Below are positions 7,056 to 12,985 of a stretch of DNA of 12,985 nucleotides, piece after piece. The stretch covers positions 1-12,985 of the forward strand of contig JAHIYL010000040.1 in NCBI GenBank assembly GCA_018815145.1, in the 5' to 3' direction. Source of the DNA: Nanobdellota archaeon. Its GTDB lineage: Archaea > Nanobdellota > Nanobdellia > Woesearchaeales > GW2011-AR15. The notes under the pieces were generated by a model. It was given only the letters and a program-made list of their open reading frames with translations, did not search any database and had not been told where the DNA came from. A program made the position numbers and the translations under genes. Positions within the stretch are counted from its first letter, which is position 1, and every line of letters starts with the position of its first letter.

Positions 7056-8353
7056 ATGAAAACTGCTCCAGGAGATTATATCAAGATTTCTACAAAAGAA
7101 GGTGATATTGAAGGTATCATCATGCCTACTCCTGAACTTACAGGGGAAGACGCAATGATTCTGAAAGTGTACAATGGTTATAACATTGGAATATCAAAAA
7201 AGGAAATAAAATCAATAGAAGTGCTTAAAAAACATCAAAAAATAAAACCAAAAGAGCATAAGGTAGTCTTCAACAGGGATCTTCCGACAGTATCAGTCCT
7301 TTCTACTGGAGGAACAATATCGTCTAAAATTGATTATCGGACAGGCGGAGTATATGCGGATTATACTGCAAAAGATTTTGTGGACATGATGCCGGAGCTT
7401 GAGAGTATTGCAAACATCAATGCAAAGAAGATAATGTCAATCATGTCTGAAGATATGCTGGCATCTGACTGGATAAATCTTGCTCAGGAGATAAAAAAAG
7501 AAGCAGAAAAAGGGGTAGATGGAATCATTGTAACTCAGGGTACAGATACACTTCATTTCACAACAGCAGCAATAGCATTCATGCTAAAGAAAATCAATAT
7601 CCCTGTGATATTCACAGCTTCTCAAAGATCAATTGACAGAGGGTCAAGCGATGCTTTCATGAACCTTATCTGTGCTGTAAAGGCTGCAGCACATTTTGAT
7701 GCAGCAGAAGTCATGAGCTGTCTGCATGGTTCGATTGATGATGATCATTGTCTTCTTATAAGGGGCACCAAGTTACGTAAGATGCATACATCCCGAAGAG
7801 ATGCATTCAGGCCTATTAATGATATGCCTTTTGCAAAGGTCTTTGTGACAAGGATTTTGAAATTTTAAATGGGAACTACACAAAAACAGACAGAAAAAAA
7901 AAGAAAGATATTGAGCTTGTTGCAAAATTTGAAGATAAAGTAGCACTGCATTATGTCTACCCCGGCATGGAACCTGATGTGATTGATTATTATATCAAAA
8001 AAGGATATAGAGGGATTGTTATTGCAGCAACAGCACTGGGCCATGTGAATACCTGGACTGAAAAATCTCTCATCCCATATATCAAGAAGGCAGTTTCAAA
8101 AAATATTCCTGTCTTTATAACTACGCAGACAATCTATGGAAGAGTAAATCCATTTGTATACACAAATCTCAGGAAAGTATCTATTGAAGCAGGTGGGACA
8201 TATCTTAAGGACATCCTGCCAGAAACTGCTTATATTAAATTGGGTTGGGTACTGGGACAGACACAGGACATGGATAAGGTGAAAGAGATCATGCTTGAAA
8301 ATTGTAAAGGAGAGTTCAATGATAAATTGTCTCCAGAGATGTTTTTGAATTAA
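7056..8353 (+). pseudogene. gatD: Glu-tRNA(Gln) amidotransferase subunit D, split by a one-base frameshift
   Basis: GatD is the asparaginase-like subunit that, with GatE, converts Glu-tRNA(Gln) to Gln-tRNA(Gln) in archaea; GatD releases the ammonia. Residues 1-55 are the small beta-barrel GatD N-domain. The asparaginase domain follows with VLSTGGTISS (candidate nucleophile Thr87) and TQGTDT (Thr163, Asp164). The first frame is correct through Thr265 (codon at 7848-7850) and then runs into TAA at 7866-7868. The rest (KDFEILNGNYT ... to 8353) continues in the frame offset by one. One missing A in ACAAGG, relative to ACAAAGG, would restore a protein of about 432 aa, normal for GatD. No other damage is visible. 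The function is essential where no glutaminyl-tRNA synthetase exists, so a sequencing or assembly error is more likely than a real pseudogene. gatE is not in the window. Confidence 0.9.
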
Positions 8354-8397
8354 TGTTATTTCTCTTAAAGGTATGATGAAGTATGATGTTCAGTAAG

Positions 8398-8407
8398 TAT
8401 ATAAATA
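8398..8407 (+). promoter_or_regulatory. TATA box (TATATAAATA) for the small zinc-ribbon gene
   Basis: Strong archaeal TATA match centred at about 8402. Transcription would begin near 8428, exactly at the in-frame ATG. This supports a leaderless start there rather than at the ATG at 8410, which lies too close to the box. Confidence 0.55.
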
Positions 8408-8427
8408 TCATGTGCTTCAACAAAAAT

Positions 8428-8559
8428 ATGCAGATAGCGCAAAATGAATTGCATGGTATGGAAAAGTGTCCTGAATGCTCGAGCACAAATATTGTTGATG
8501 TCCAAAATTTTTATTGCTCTCAGTGCATGGACTGCCATCTGGTGTTCAAGCTTATTTAG
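8428..8559 (+). CDS. Small zinc-ribbon protein, 43 aa
   Basis: A short frame between gatD and the convergent lipoprotein gene. It has two Cys knuckles: CPEC at 14-17 and CSQCMDC at 30-36, with HLVF after the last cysteine. The C14/C17 and C33/C36 spacing matches the zinc-ribbon plan seen at the N-terminus of archaeal TFB and many small archaeal proteins of unknown role. A well-placed TATA box supports expression and the start. A restart at the ATG at 8458 would remove only the first ten residues. Possible roles include nucleic-acid binding or a protein-protein adaptor; no specific function can be assigned. The gene is below common length cut-offs. Confidence 0.62.
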   Translation: MQIAQNELHGMEKCPECSSTNIVDVQNFYCSQCMDCHLVFKLI

Positions 8560-8607
8560 GGAAACTGAGAATAATTCTTTTGATTAAATGATGCTATCTG
8601 GTTTTGA

Positions 8608-10419
8608 TTAGGATAGGAGAATATGTTGTGAATTCTTGTCTATTAAATCAGCAACAGGTACTAATCCAGAAAAGCCTTCGCAGACACCAGGGTTTCCGGT
8701 GCAATCAGTAATATAGTAATCAAAATCACCAAATTCACAAGGTTTTGATCTTAGATTGTCAAACTCATCATTTTCGCAAAAATCCTTAAGAGAAATATAT
8801 GTTCTTTTATCAGGGCTGTAGCCCAAATCTGTTTGCGTGTCACTAACTGGTATTGCACCGACTTGGACATCTGCATAATTAAAGCCATTAAAAGGAATCT
8901 GTATTCCATTAGGAATAAAAAATTTGTACTTTTTTAATGGATGGACAGGTATATACAACAGGTAATCGGGTTCATTACTGCAAAAATATATTTCTCTCCA
9001 AGATTCATATTCAATTTTGCCATTACAAAAAAGAAAACCAATATAATAAATGTTTTCAGGATTATTATTTAGTGCCAAAACTTCTTGACCAAGATTGTCT
9101 CTTAATTCTGTTATGAGTCTAAAATTATTTCCATTTGAGGGATTAATGAAAAAGAATGGATTGTATAATGAAATCCATCCTTCTCTATTGAATGTCTCTA
9201 GAAAAAGGCTTTCAGGTATAGGCTGATCATCTCCAAATATGTTTGGATGCCAATTTAGTGGAAGGCCATACAGACATTTTTGTTCATTCAAAAAGAGAGA
9301 ATAAATATCTTCAACATCACAATTGCATGAAACAGATGATTCAGAGCATAAATTATATTTTCCACAAGAAAATTCATTGATTGTCGGCAGGTTTTTGCCC
9401 ACTCCATCATTTTCAAGTGTACATATTCTCATGTACCCTGTTCTTCCTTGATTTATGCATTGAATATTATCAATATTTACTCCGCCATCACAAAAGATTT
9501 CATTAAACGAAATGCACGGATTTAAAATATCTTCACCAATGCAGGCAAATCCTTCTTTGCACTCTCCATAAAATTTTTTGCTACCAACGCACAGATCAAA
9601 CCTTTTTGCTTCGCCTTTTTTTGCAATAGATTCTTTTTCTCCATTGGAAATTGTATGAGTTGATATTGGTGGATAGCAGGATACTTCATTTTTTATGCAT
9701 GGTTGACTCTCTTTTTCTGATAAATATTCTATATTGCGCATTGGATCAGTATATACATCCAGAATATTTAAGCAGGGAGTAGGAAAAGAACTATATTCAC
9801 ATATATGGTTTGAGGCACATTTACCAACAAACTTTTGATTTTCAAGACAAACCTCAAATGTGTCAATACCTGTGCAACCAAAACTATATTCTTCTGCACA
9901 CGGGTCATCCGTTTCAGTAAATTCAGTTATTTCACTATTTTGATTTTCGTAATTGATTCTACTGTATTCAGGAAGTGTTTCACATTCACACATATCTTCT
10001 ACTAGTACACATTTTCCACCGATACTATGAATTTTTAAATTGTAATCACGGAAGGTTTCAGTGCAGAATGCATCAACTTTATTTGGATAGCAAGAGTTAA
10101 ATCCTTCGTCTCTTGGCCAAGGACAATTATCTCCTTCTTTTACATTCAGTTGTGTTTCAGTTGGTGTGGTTGCAGTGGTTTCAGTTGGTGTTTCTTTTTC
10201 ATAGAATTTAGGCAATATTTTGTTGCAATAATGTCCGCACATCCAGGAAGAATCTTCAGTTACGTAATTTCCTACTCTGGTAGTTTTGCAGTCTTTATGA
10301 GCGTCTTGATCATAACTACACTTGTATCCTTCTTCATGATATTCAGATCCTCCACCTTCACTGCATCCGCTGATTATAATGATTATCAGAACTAATGATA
10401 GAACTAATCTTGTATTCAT
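8608..10419 (-). CDS. Large Cys-rich lipoprotein with repeated six-Cys modules
   Basis: 603 aa. The lipoprotein signal peptide ends in IIISGC with Cys19; a Thr/Pro-rich spacer lies at about 76-92. The first 370 residues are packed with cysteines in degenerate repeats. Two align with identical spacing over their last four cysteines (C-x9-C-x5-C-x8-C): Cys191/201/207/216 and Cys277/287/293/302. Less regular units lie at about 99-146 and 321-367. Residues ~370-603 form a Cys-poor, aromatic-rich region of unknown fold with further cysteines near the end. No catalytic motif is recognised. The modules resemble short disulfide-rich binding repeats of archaeal surface proteins, so a role in adhesion or carbohydrate binding is possible but unproven. 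The ATG is leaderless under a TATA box at 10443-10451. The gene converges with gatD and the zinc-ribbon gene, and does not share the C-x23-C domain. Confidence 0.72.
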   Translation of the reverse strand: MNTRLVLSLVLIIIIISGCSEGGGSEYHEEGYKCSYDQDAHKDCKTTRVGNYVTEDSSWMCGHYCNKILPKFYEKETPTETTATTPTETQLNVKEGDNCPWPRDEGFNSCYPNKVDAFCTETFRDYNLKIHSIGGKCVLVEDMCECETLPEYSRINYENQNSEITEFTETDDPCAEEYSFGCTGIDTFEVCLENQKFVGKCASNHICEYSSFPTPCLNILDVYTDPMRNIEYLSEKESQPCIKNEVSCYPPISTHTISNGEKESIAKKGEAKRFDLCVGSKKFYGECKEGFACIGEDILNPCISFNEIFCDGGVNIDNIQCINQGRTGYMRICTLENDGVGKNLPTINEFSCGKYNLCSESSVSCNCDVEDIYSLFLNEQKCLYGLPLNWHPNIFGDDQPIPESLFLETFNREGWISLYNPFFFINPSNGNNFRLITELRDNLGQEVLALNNNPENIYYIGFLFCNGKIEYESWREIYFCSNEPDYLLYIPVHPLKKYKFFIPNGIQIPFNGFNYADVQVGAIPVSDTQTDLGYSPDKRTYISLKDFCENDEFDNLRSKPCEFGDFDYYITDCTGNPGVCEGFSGLVPVADLIDKNSQHILLS

Positions 10420-10442
10420 AGAACAAAATAAAAGAATTATTC

Positions 10443-10451
10443 TATTTAATA
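10443..10451 (-). promoter_or_regulatory. TATA box for the Cys-rich lipoprotein, abutting the asnS stop
   Basis: TATTTAATA (read here on +; TATTAAATA on -) is centred about 28 bases upstream of the ATG at 10419 and lies directly behind the asnS stop codon at 10453-10455. No ribosome site is seen, consistent with a leaderless transcript separate from asnS. Confidence 0.48.
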
Positions 10452-10452
10452 C

Positions 10453-11748
10453 TTACGGAGTCTTTCTCAGCATTGTCCTTGGAAATGGGATTGCGTCTTT
10501 TATATTGTCGAGTCCGCAGATGAATGCCACAACCCTTTCTACACCAAGACCATAGCCTGAATGCGGGACACTCCCAAATTTCCTCAGGTCAAAATACCAT
10601 TCGTATGCAGCAGGATCCTCTCCCTGCGCTTTCAGCCGGTCTCCCATGTTTTTTACATCAAGGCTTCGCTCACTGCCTCCAACAATCTCACAATATCCTT
10701 CAGGAGCAATCATGTCAAAGCAGAGGGCCTCTTCTGGATTTTCTTTTGAAGGCGGCTTGTAGAATCCCATTATCTCAGTCGGATAATGCGTCACGACAAC
10801 CGGGACACCAAAATGCTCAGAGATCTTAGCTTCTTCGATTGTCCGAAGATCCTTTCCAAAAGGCACTTTCATCCCATATTTTTCATTGATGATCTTCAAT
10901 GCTTCAGCATATTTGATTGTTGGATAGTCCTCTTTTGCATAATGCTCAAGTATCTTGATATCCCTTTTCAGGACTTCAAGATCCTTTTTATTGTGTTTGA
11001 GGACTTCCTTTATTATGAATCTAACTTCATCCTTGGCTACTTCTGTCACTTCATCCAGCTGCATCCATGCAGCTTCCATCTCAGCCATCCAGAATTCAGC
11101 CAGATGCCTTGAGGTCTTTGATTTTTCTGCCCTGAAGGTAGGCGACATATCATATATTTTTCCAAGTGCAAATACTGCTGCTTCTGCGTAAAGCTGCCAG
11201 CTCTGGGAAAGATAGACCTTATCATTGAAATATTTCACTTCAAAAAGAGTGGATCCTCCTTCACACTGGCTCGGTTGGAAAATTGGTGGATCAAACTCAA
11301 AATATCCTCTTTTCCTGAAAAATTCATGGATAGCACCGACTATTGTGTGCCTGATCTTCATCACAGCAGTGATTTTTCTGCTTCTGATCCAGAGATGCCT
11401 TTTATCAAGCAGAAATTCAGGAGAGAAATCTTTTGTGATTGGATAAGGCTCTGCGAATTGAACAACTTCAAGATCTTTTACCTGAAGTTCGTATCCGCTT
11501 GGAGCCCTTTCATCTTTTTTGATATCACCTGTGATTTTGACTGAAGATTCCATCAGCAGTCTTTTTGCATTTTCCCATGTCTTTTCAGGCAATTCTTCTT
11601 TTGTGAAGACGCATTGCAGTATATTTGAATGGTCGCGAATGACTATGAAAGCATACTTGTTTGATTTTCTTTCTCTATATACCCAGCCTCTGACTGAGAC
11701 AGTTCCTTTTTCCTTGTCCATAGCTTCCTGGATTGTCAAAAATTTCAT
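10453..11748 (-). CDS. asnS: Asparaginyl-tRNA synthetase
   Basis: A class IIb synthetase that activates Asn with ATP and charges tRNA(Asn) in the cytoplasm. From the ATG at 11748 it is 431 aa, the usual archaeal length. An N-terminal OB-fold (about 15-105) has the GWVYRER segment. The catalytic core has motif 1 around the RGYFEFDPP segment, motif 2 FRAEKSKTSRHLAEFW at about 205-220 and motif 3 GLGVER at about 400-405. The HLAEFW, YEWYFDLRKFGSVPHSG and DAIPFPRT segments point to AsnRS rather than the related AspRS. A GTG at 11757 extends the frame by three codons. I prefer the ATG because AAGGTGA at 11754-11760 is spaced five bases before it and would otherwise fall inside the gene. It lies downstream of and in the same direction as asnA, matching enzyme to substrate supply. 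With AsnRS present, GatDE would be needed only for Gln-tRNA. Confidence 0.95.
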   Translation of the reverse strand: MKFLTIQEAMDKEKGTVSVRGWVYRERKSNKYAFIVIRDHSNILQCVFTKEELPEKTWENAKRLLMESSVKITGDIKKDERAPSGYELQVKDLEVVQFAEPYPITKDFSPEFLLDKRHLWIRSRKITAVMKIRHTIVGAIHEFFRKRGYFEFDPPIFQPSQCEGGSTLFEVKYFNDKVYLSQSWQLYAEAAVFALGKIYDMSPTFRAEKSKTSRHLAEFWMAEMEAAWMQLDEVTEVAKDEVRFIIKEVLKHNKKDLEVLKRDIKILEHYAKEDYPTIKYAEALKIINEKYGMKVPFGKDLRTIEEAKISEHFGVPVVVTHYPTEIMGFYKPPSKENPEEALCFDMIAPEGYCEIVGGSERSLDVKNMGDRLKAQGEDPAAYEWYFDLRKFGSVPHSGYGLGVERVVAFICGLDNIKDAIPFPRTMLRKTP

Positions 11749-11753
11749 GATTT

Positions 11754-11760
11754 TCACCTT
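11754..11760 (-). promoter_or_regulatory. Ribosome binding site AAGGTGA deciding the asnS start
   Basis: The site is five bases upstream of the ATG at 11748. It overlaps the alternative GTG at 11757, which makes the GTG an unlikely start. Confidence 0.6.
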
Positions 11761-11824
11761 GATTACTTGATATTGCTACTAAATTAAAACTAAAATTAAT
11801 GAAATAATAAAAGCTTTTGGGATT

Positions 11825-12754
11825 TCATAGTAAAAAGATTCCTTTTTCACTGCAGATTTGTTTCATTTTATCAGGCCAGATGCTTGATTGGACTTCACCG
11901 ATATGGGCTTTCCTGAGAAAAAACATGCAGAGCCTTGATTGCCCTATGCCACCACCAATTGATAGAGGCAGGTCACCTGACAGTAATCTTTTATGCCAAA
12001 GAAGCTCTTTTCTTTCGCTTTTACCTTGAATTTCAAGCTGCTTTTCCAATGCATCTTTATCAACCCTGATTCCCATGGAGGAAATTTCAAATGCTCTGTC
12101 CAATAATGGGAACCAGACAAGGATATCGCCATTCAGTCCGGCATATCCTTCCTCATTTATTGTTGACCAGTCATCATAATCAGGTGCTCTTCCATCATGC
12201 GGCTTTCCGTCTGAAAGAGTCCCACCTATACCAATGACAAAGACTGCACCATATTTTTTTGTTGCAATATCTTCTCTTTGTTTTGGAGATTTGTCTGGAT
12301 ATTTCTTAGCCAATTCTTCTGCATAGATGAATGTAATTTCATCTGGGAGAATTGGAGAGATTGTGGGATATTTTTCAAATATCCTTTTTTCTGTAATTTT
12401 CATTGCAGAATAAATTTTTCTGACCACTTTTTTTAAGAAAGTGATTGTTCTCTCTTCTCCAGGATATATTGATCCTCCCAGTTCTTCTGAATTTTTGGTA
12501 ACCCTTCCGTTTCCGCCGTTTTCTAAAATAGAGTATTGGGGAAATTCGAAAATAAGCTCGGGTTCCTCTAGTTCAGTATTGCCGTTGTTTTTGTATTTAA
12601 CGATGTATTTTACTTCGTCTAAAAGCTCAACTTCTTCCTGCCCCAGAATCTCCAATCTTAAATCGCCCTTAGAAAAGAAGTTCTGGTAATAATAAAAGCC
12701 GGCAATTCCGACAATTGCAGCTATTAATATAACGACTAGAGCTGATTTTTTCAT
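11825..12754 (-). CDS. asnA: Chimeric frame: CARDB/DUF11-like membrane domain joined to the C-terminal two-thirds of asparagine synthetase A
   Basis: The start chosen is the ATG at 12754; a TTG 18 bases further upstream only extends the frame into the intergenic gap. Residues ~2-20 are a membrane segment. Residues ~28-105 resemble a CARDB/DUF11-type beta domain: LDEVKYIVKYKNNGN, then PGEERTITF. From about residue 105 (base ~12440) to the end, ~204 residues match bacterial-type AsnA closely: LPDEITF, GAVFVIGIGG, HDGRAPDYDDWST, GLNGDILVW, SSMGIRVD and GGGIGQSRL. AsnA makes Asn from Asp, ammonia and ATP and is normally about 330 aa. The first ~130 residues, including the aspartate-binding part and catalytic Asp and Arg, are absent, so this frame should not be an active synthetase. 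A contig misjoin or a real deletion fusion are the alternatives. The gene symbol applies only to the distal part. Confidence 0.85.
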   Translation of the reverse strand: MKKSALVVILIAAIVGIAGFYYYQNFFSKGDLRLEILGQEEVELLDEVKYIVKYKNNGNTELEEPELIFEFPQYSILENGGNGRVTKNSEELGGSIYPGEERTITFLKKVVRKIYSAMKITEKRIFEKYPTISPILPDEITFIYAEELAKKYPDKSPKQREDIATKKYGAVFVIGIGGTLSDGKPHDGRAPDYDDWSTINEEGYAGLNGDILVWFPLLDRAFEISSMGIRVDKDALEKQLEIQGKSERKELLWHKRLLSGDLPLSIGGGIGQSRLCMFFLRKAHIGEVQSSIWPDKMKQICSEKGIFLL

Positions 12755-12773
12755 GTTCTTATACTTTAACAAA

Positions 12774-12983
12774 TTATTGGGTTTTTTCCAAAACGTCCGA
12801 AAGATAGCTTTTTGAAATATCAGACACCTGTTTTAAATCTTCCTTTTTTATCTTCAACCTCTTTAAGATGTTAAAATCTTTCTTTATAAAAATTCTAAAT
12901 ATTTTTACCGTATCAGGATTAATTGTCGTTGTGGACTTTATTGTCCCCTTGCAATCATTACAGACCAGGCCGCCGTCTTTTAT
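12774..12983 (-). CDS. recO: RecO-like DNA repair protein, C-terminal fragment
   Basis: The frame is open to the right edge and ends at TAA 12774-12776; 69 residues are visible. It starts IKDGGLVCNDCKG, matching the second zinc knuckle and the GG-x-VC-x2-C segment of RecO, followed by the helical tail with an INPDTVKIFR segment and a Lys-rich stretch ending YLSDVLEKTQ. RecO loads RecA onto SSB-coated DNA in bacterial recombination repair; it is common in CPR bacteria and also annotated in some DPANN archaea. The next gene starts 19 bases later, an operon-like spacing. Only the tail is seen, so the call rests on a short pattern. Confidence 0.6.
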   Translation of the reverse strand: MKDGGLVCNDCKGTIKSTTTINPDTVKIFRIFIKKDFNILKRLKIKKEDLKQVSDISKSYLSDVLEKTQ

Positions 12984-12985
12984 AC

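Noticed and set aside
7845..7870. Programmed frameshifting in gatD
   Set aside because: No slippery heptamer or obvious stimulatory structure at the shift; a lost A is simpler.
7890..7905. A second frameshift at the A9 run in gatD
   Set aside because: The frame used from about 7850 runs without interruption through the A-run into the downstream GatD sequence, so one shift is enough.
10453..11757. AspRS rather than AsnRS
   Set aside because: HLAEFW in motif 2 and the YEWYFDLRKFGSVPHSG and DAIPFPRT segments fit AsnRS.
10524..11770. Several open frames on + opposite asnS
   Set aside because: They are antisense shadows of a well-conserved gene with no start signals or recognisable protein sequence.
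11825..12440. Archaeal asparagine synthetase-related AsnRS paralog
   Set aside because: The segment matches bacterial-type AsnA (HDGRAPDYDDWST, GLNGDILVW, GGGIGQSRL) and not the AsnRS-like paralog.
1..12985. CRISPR array, rRNA or tRNA genes
   Set aside because: No regularly spaced direct repeats, and no tRNA or rRNA signatures noticed on either strand.

Overview
The window looks like a piece of an AT-rich DPANN-type archaeal genome (Woesearchaeota/Pacearchaeota-like; the lineage is inferred from gene content, not from a marker tree). The support is an archaea-specific GatD, an archaeal-style asparaginyl-tRNA synthetase, TATA boxes about 26-30 bases upstream of leaderless ATG starts, and very large Cys-rich exported proteins.

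Left half (1-6995, + strand): five consecutive exported proteins in one direction, four of them probably one transcription unit. Three are complete lipoproteins, one is a secreted protein of 176 aa, and one is cut by the left edge of the window. All five share one domain of about 110-120 residues that I do not recognise as a named family. It carries two cysteines exactly 24 residues apart in every copy (C-x23-C). In one protein it stands alone. In three it is followed by a phosphodiester glycosidase (NAGPA/DUF2233-type) domain, and in the fifth by an NlpC/P60-like cysteine hydrolase domain. Pro/Glu-rich spacers and small Cys modules separate the parts. The set reads as a surface-displayed kit of envelope-acting hydrolases built on a common presentation or binding domain, and it shows signs of recombination between copies.

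Middle (6996-8607): a leaderless gatD (Glu-tRNA(Gln) amidotransferase subunit D) broken by one missing base near 7850, then an uncatalogued 43-aa zinc-ribbon gene at 8428-8559 with its own TATA box.

Right half (8608-12985, - strand): a 603-aa Cys-rich lipoprotein with repeated six-Cys modules, an asparaginyl-tRNA synthetase (asnS), and an asparagine synthetase A (asnA) whose first ~130 residues are replaced by a membrane segment and a CARDB/DUF11-like domain. Upstream of that is the C-terminal end of a RecO-like repair protein. Because recO followed by a DUF11-like membrane protein resembles a bacterial CPR arrangement, the join at about 12430-12456 is best treated as a possible chimeric contig junction. 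Apart from that join, asnA, asnS and gatD form a coherent asparagine/amide-tRNA supply group: AsnA makes Asn, AsnRS charges it, and GatD with GatE (not in the window) makes Gln-tRNA.
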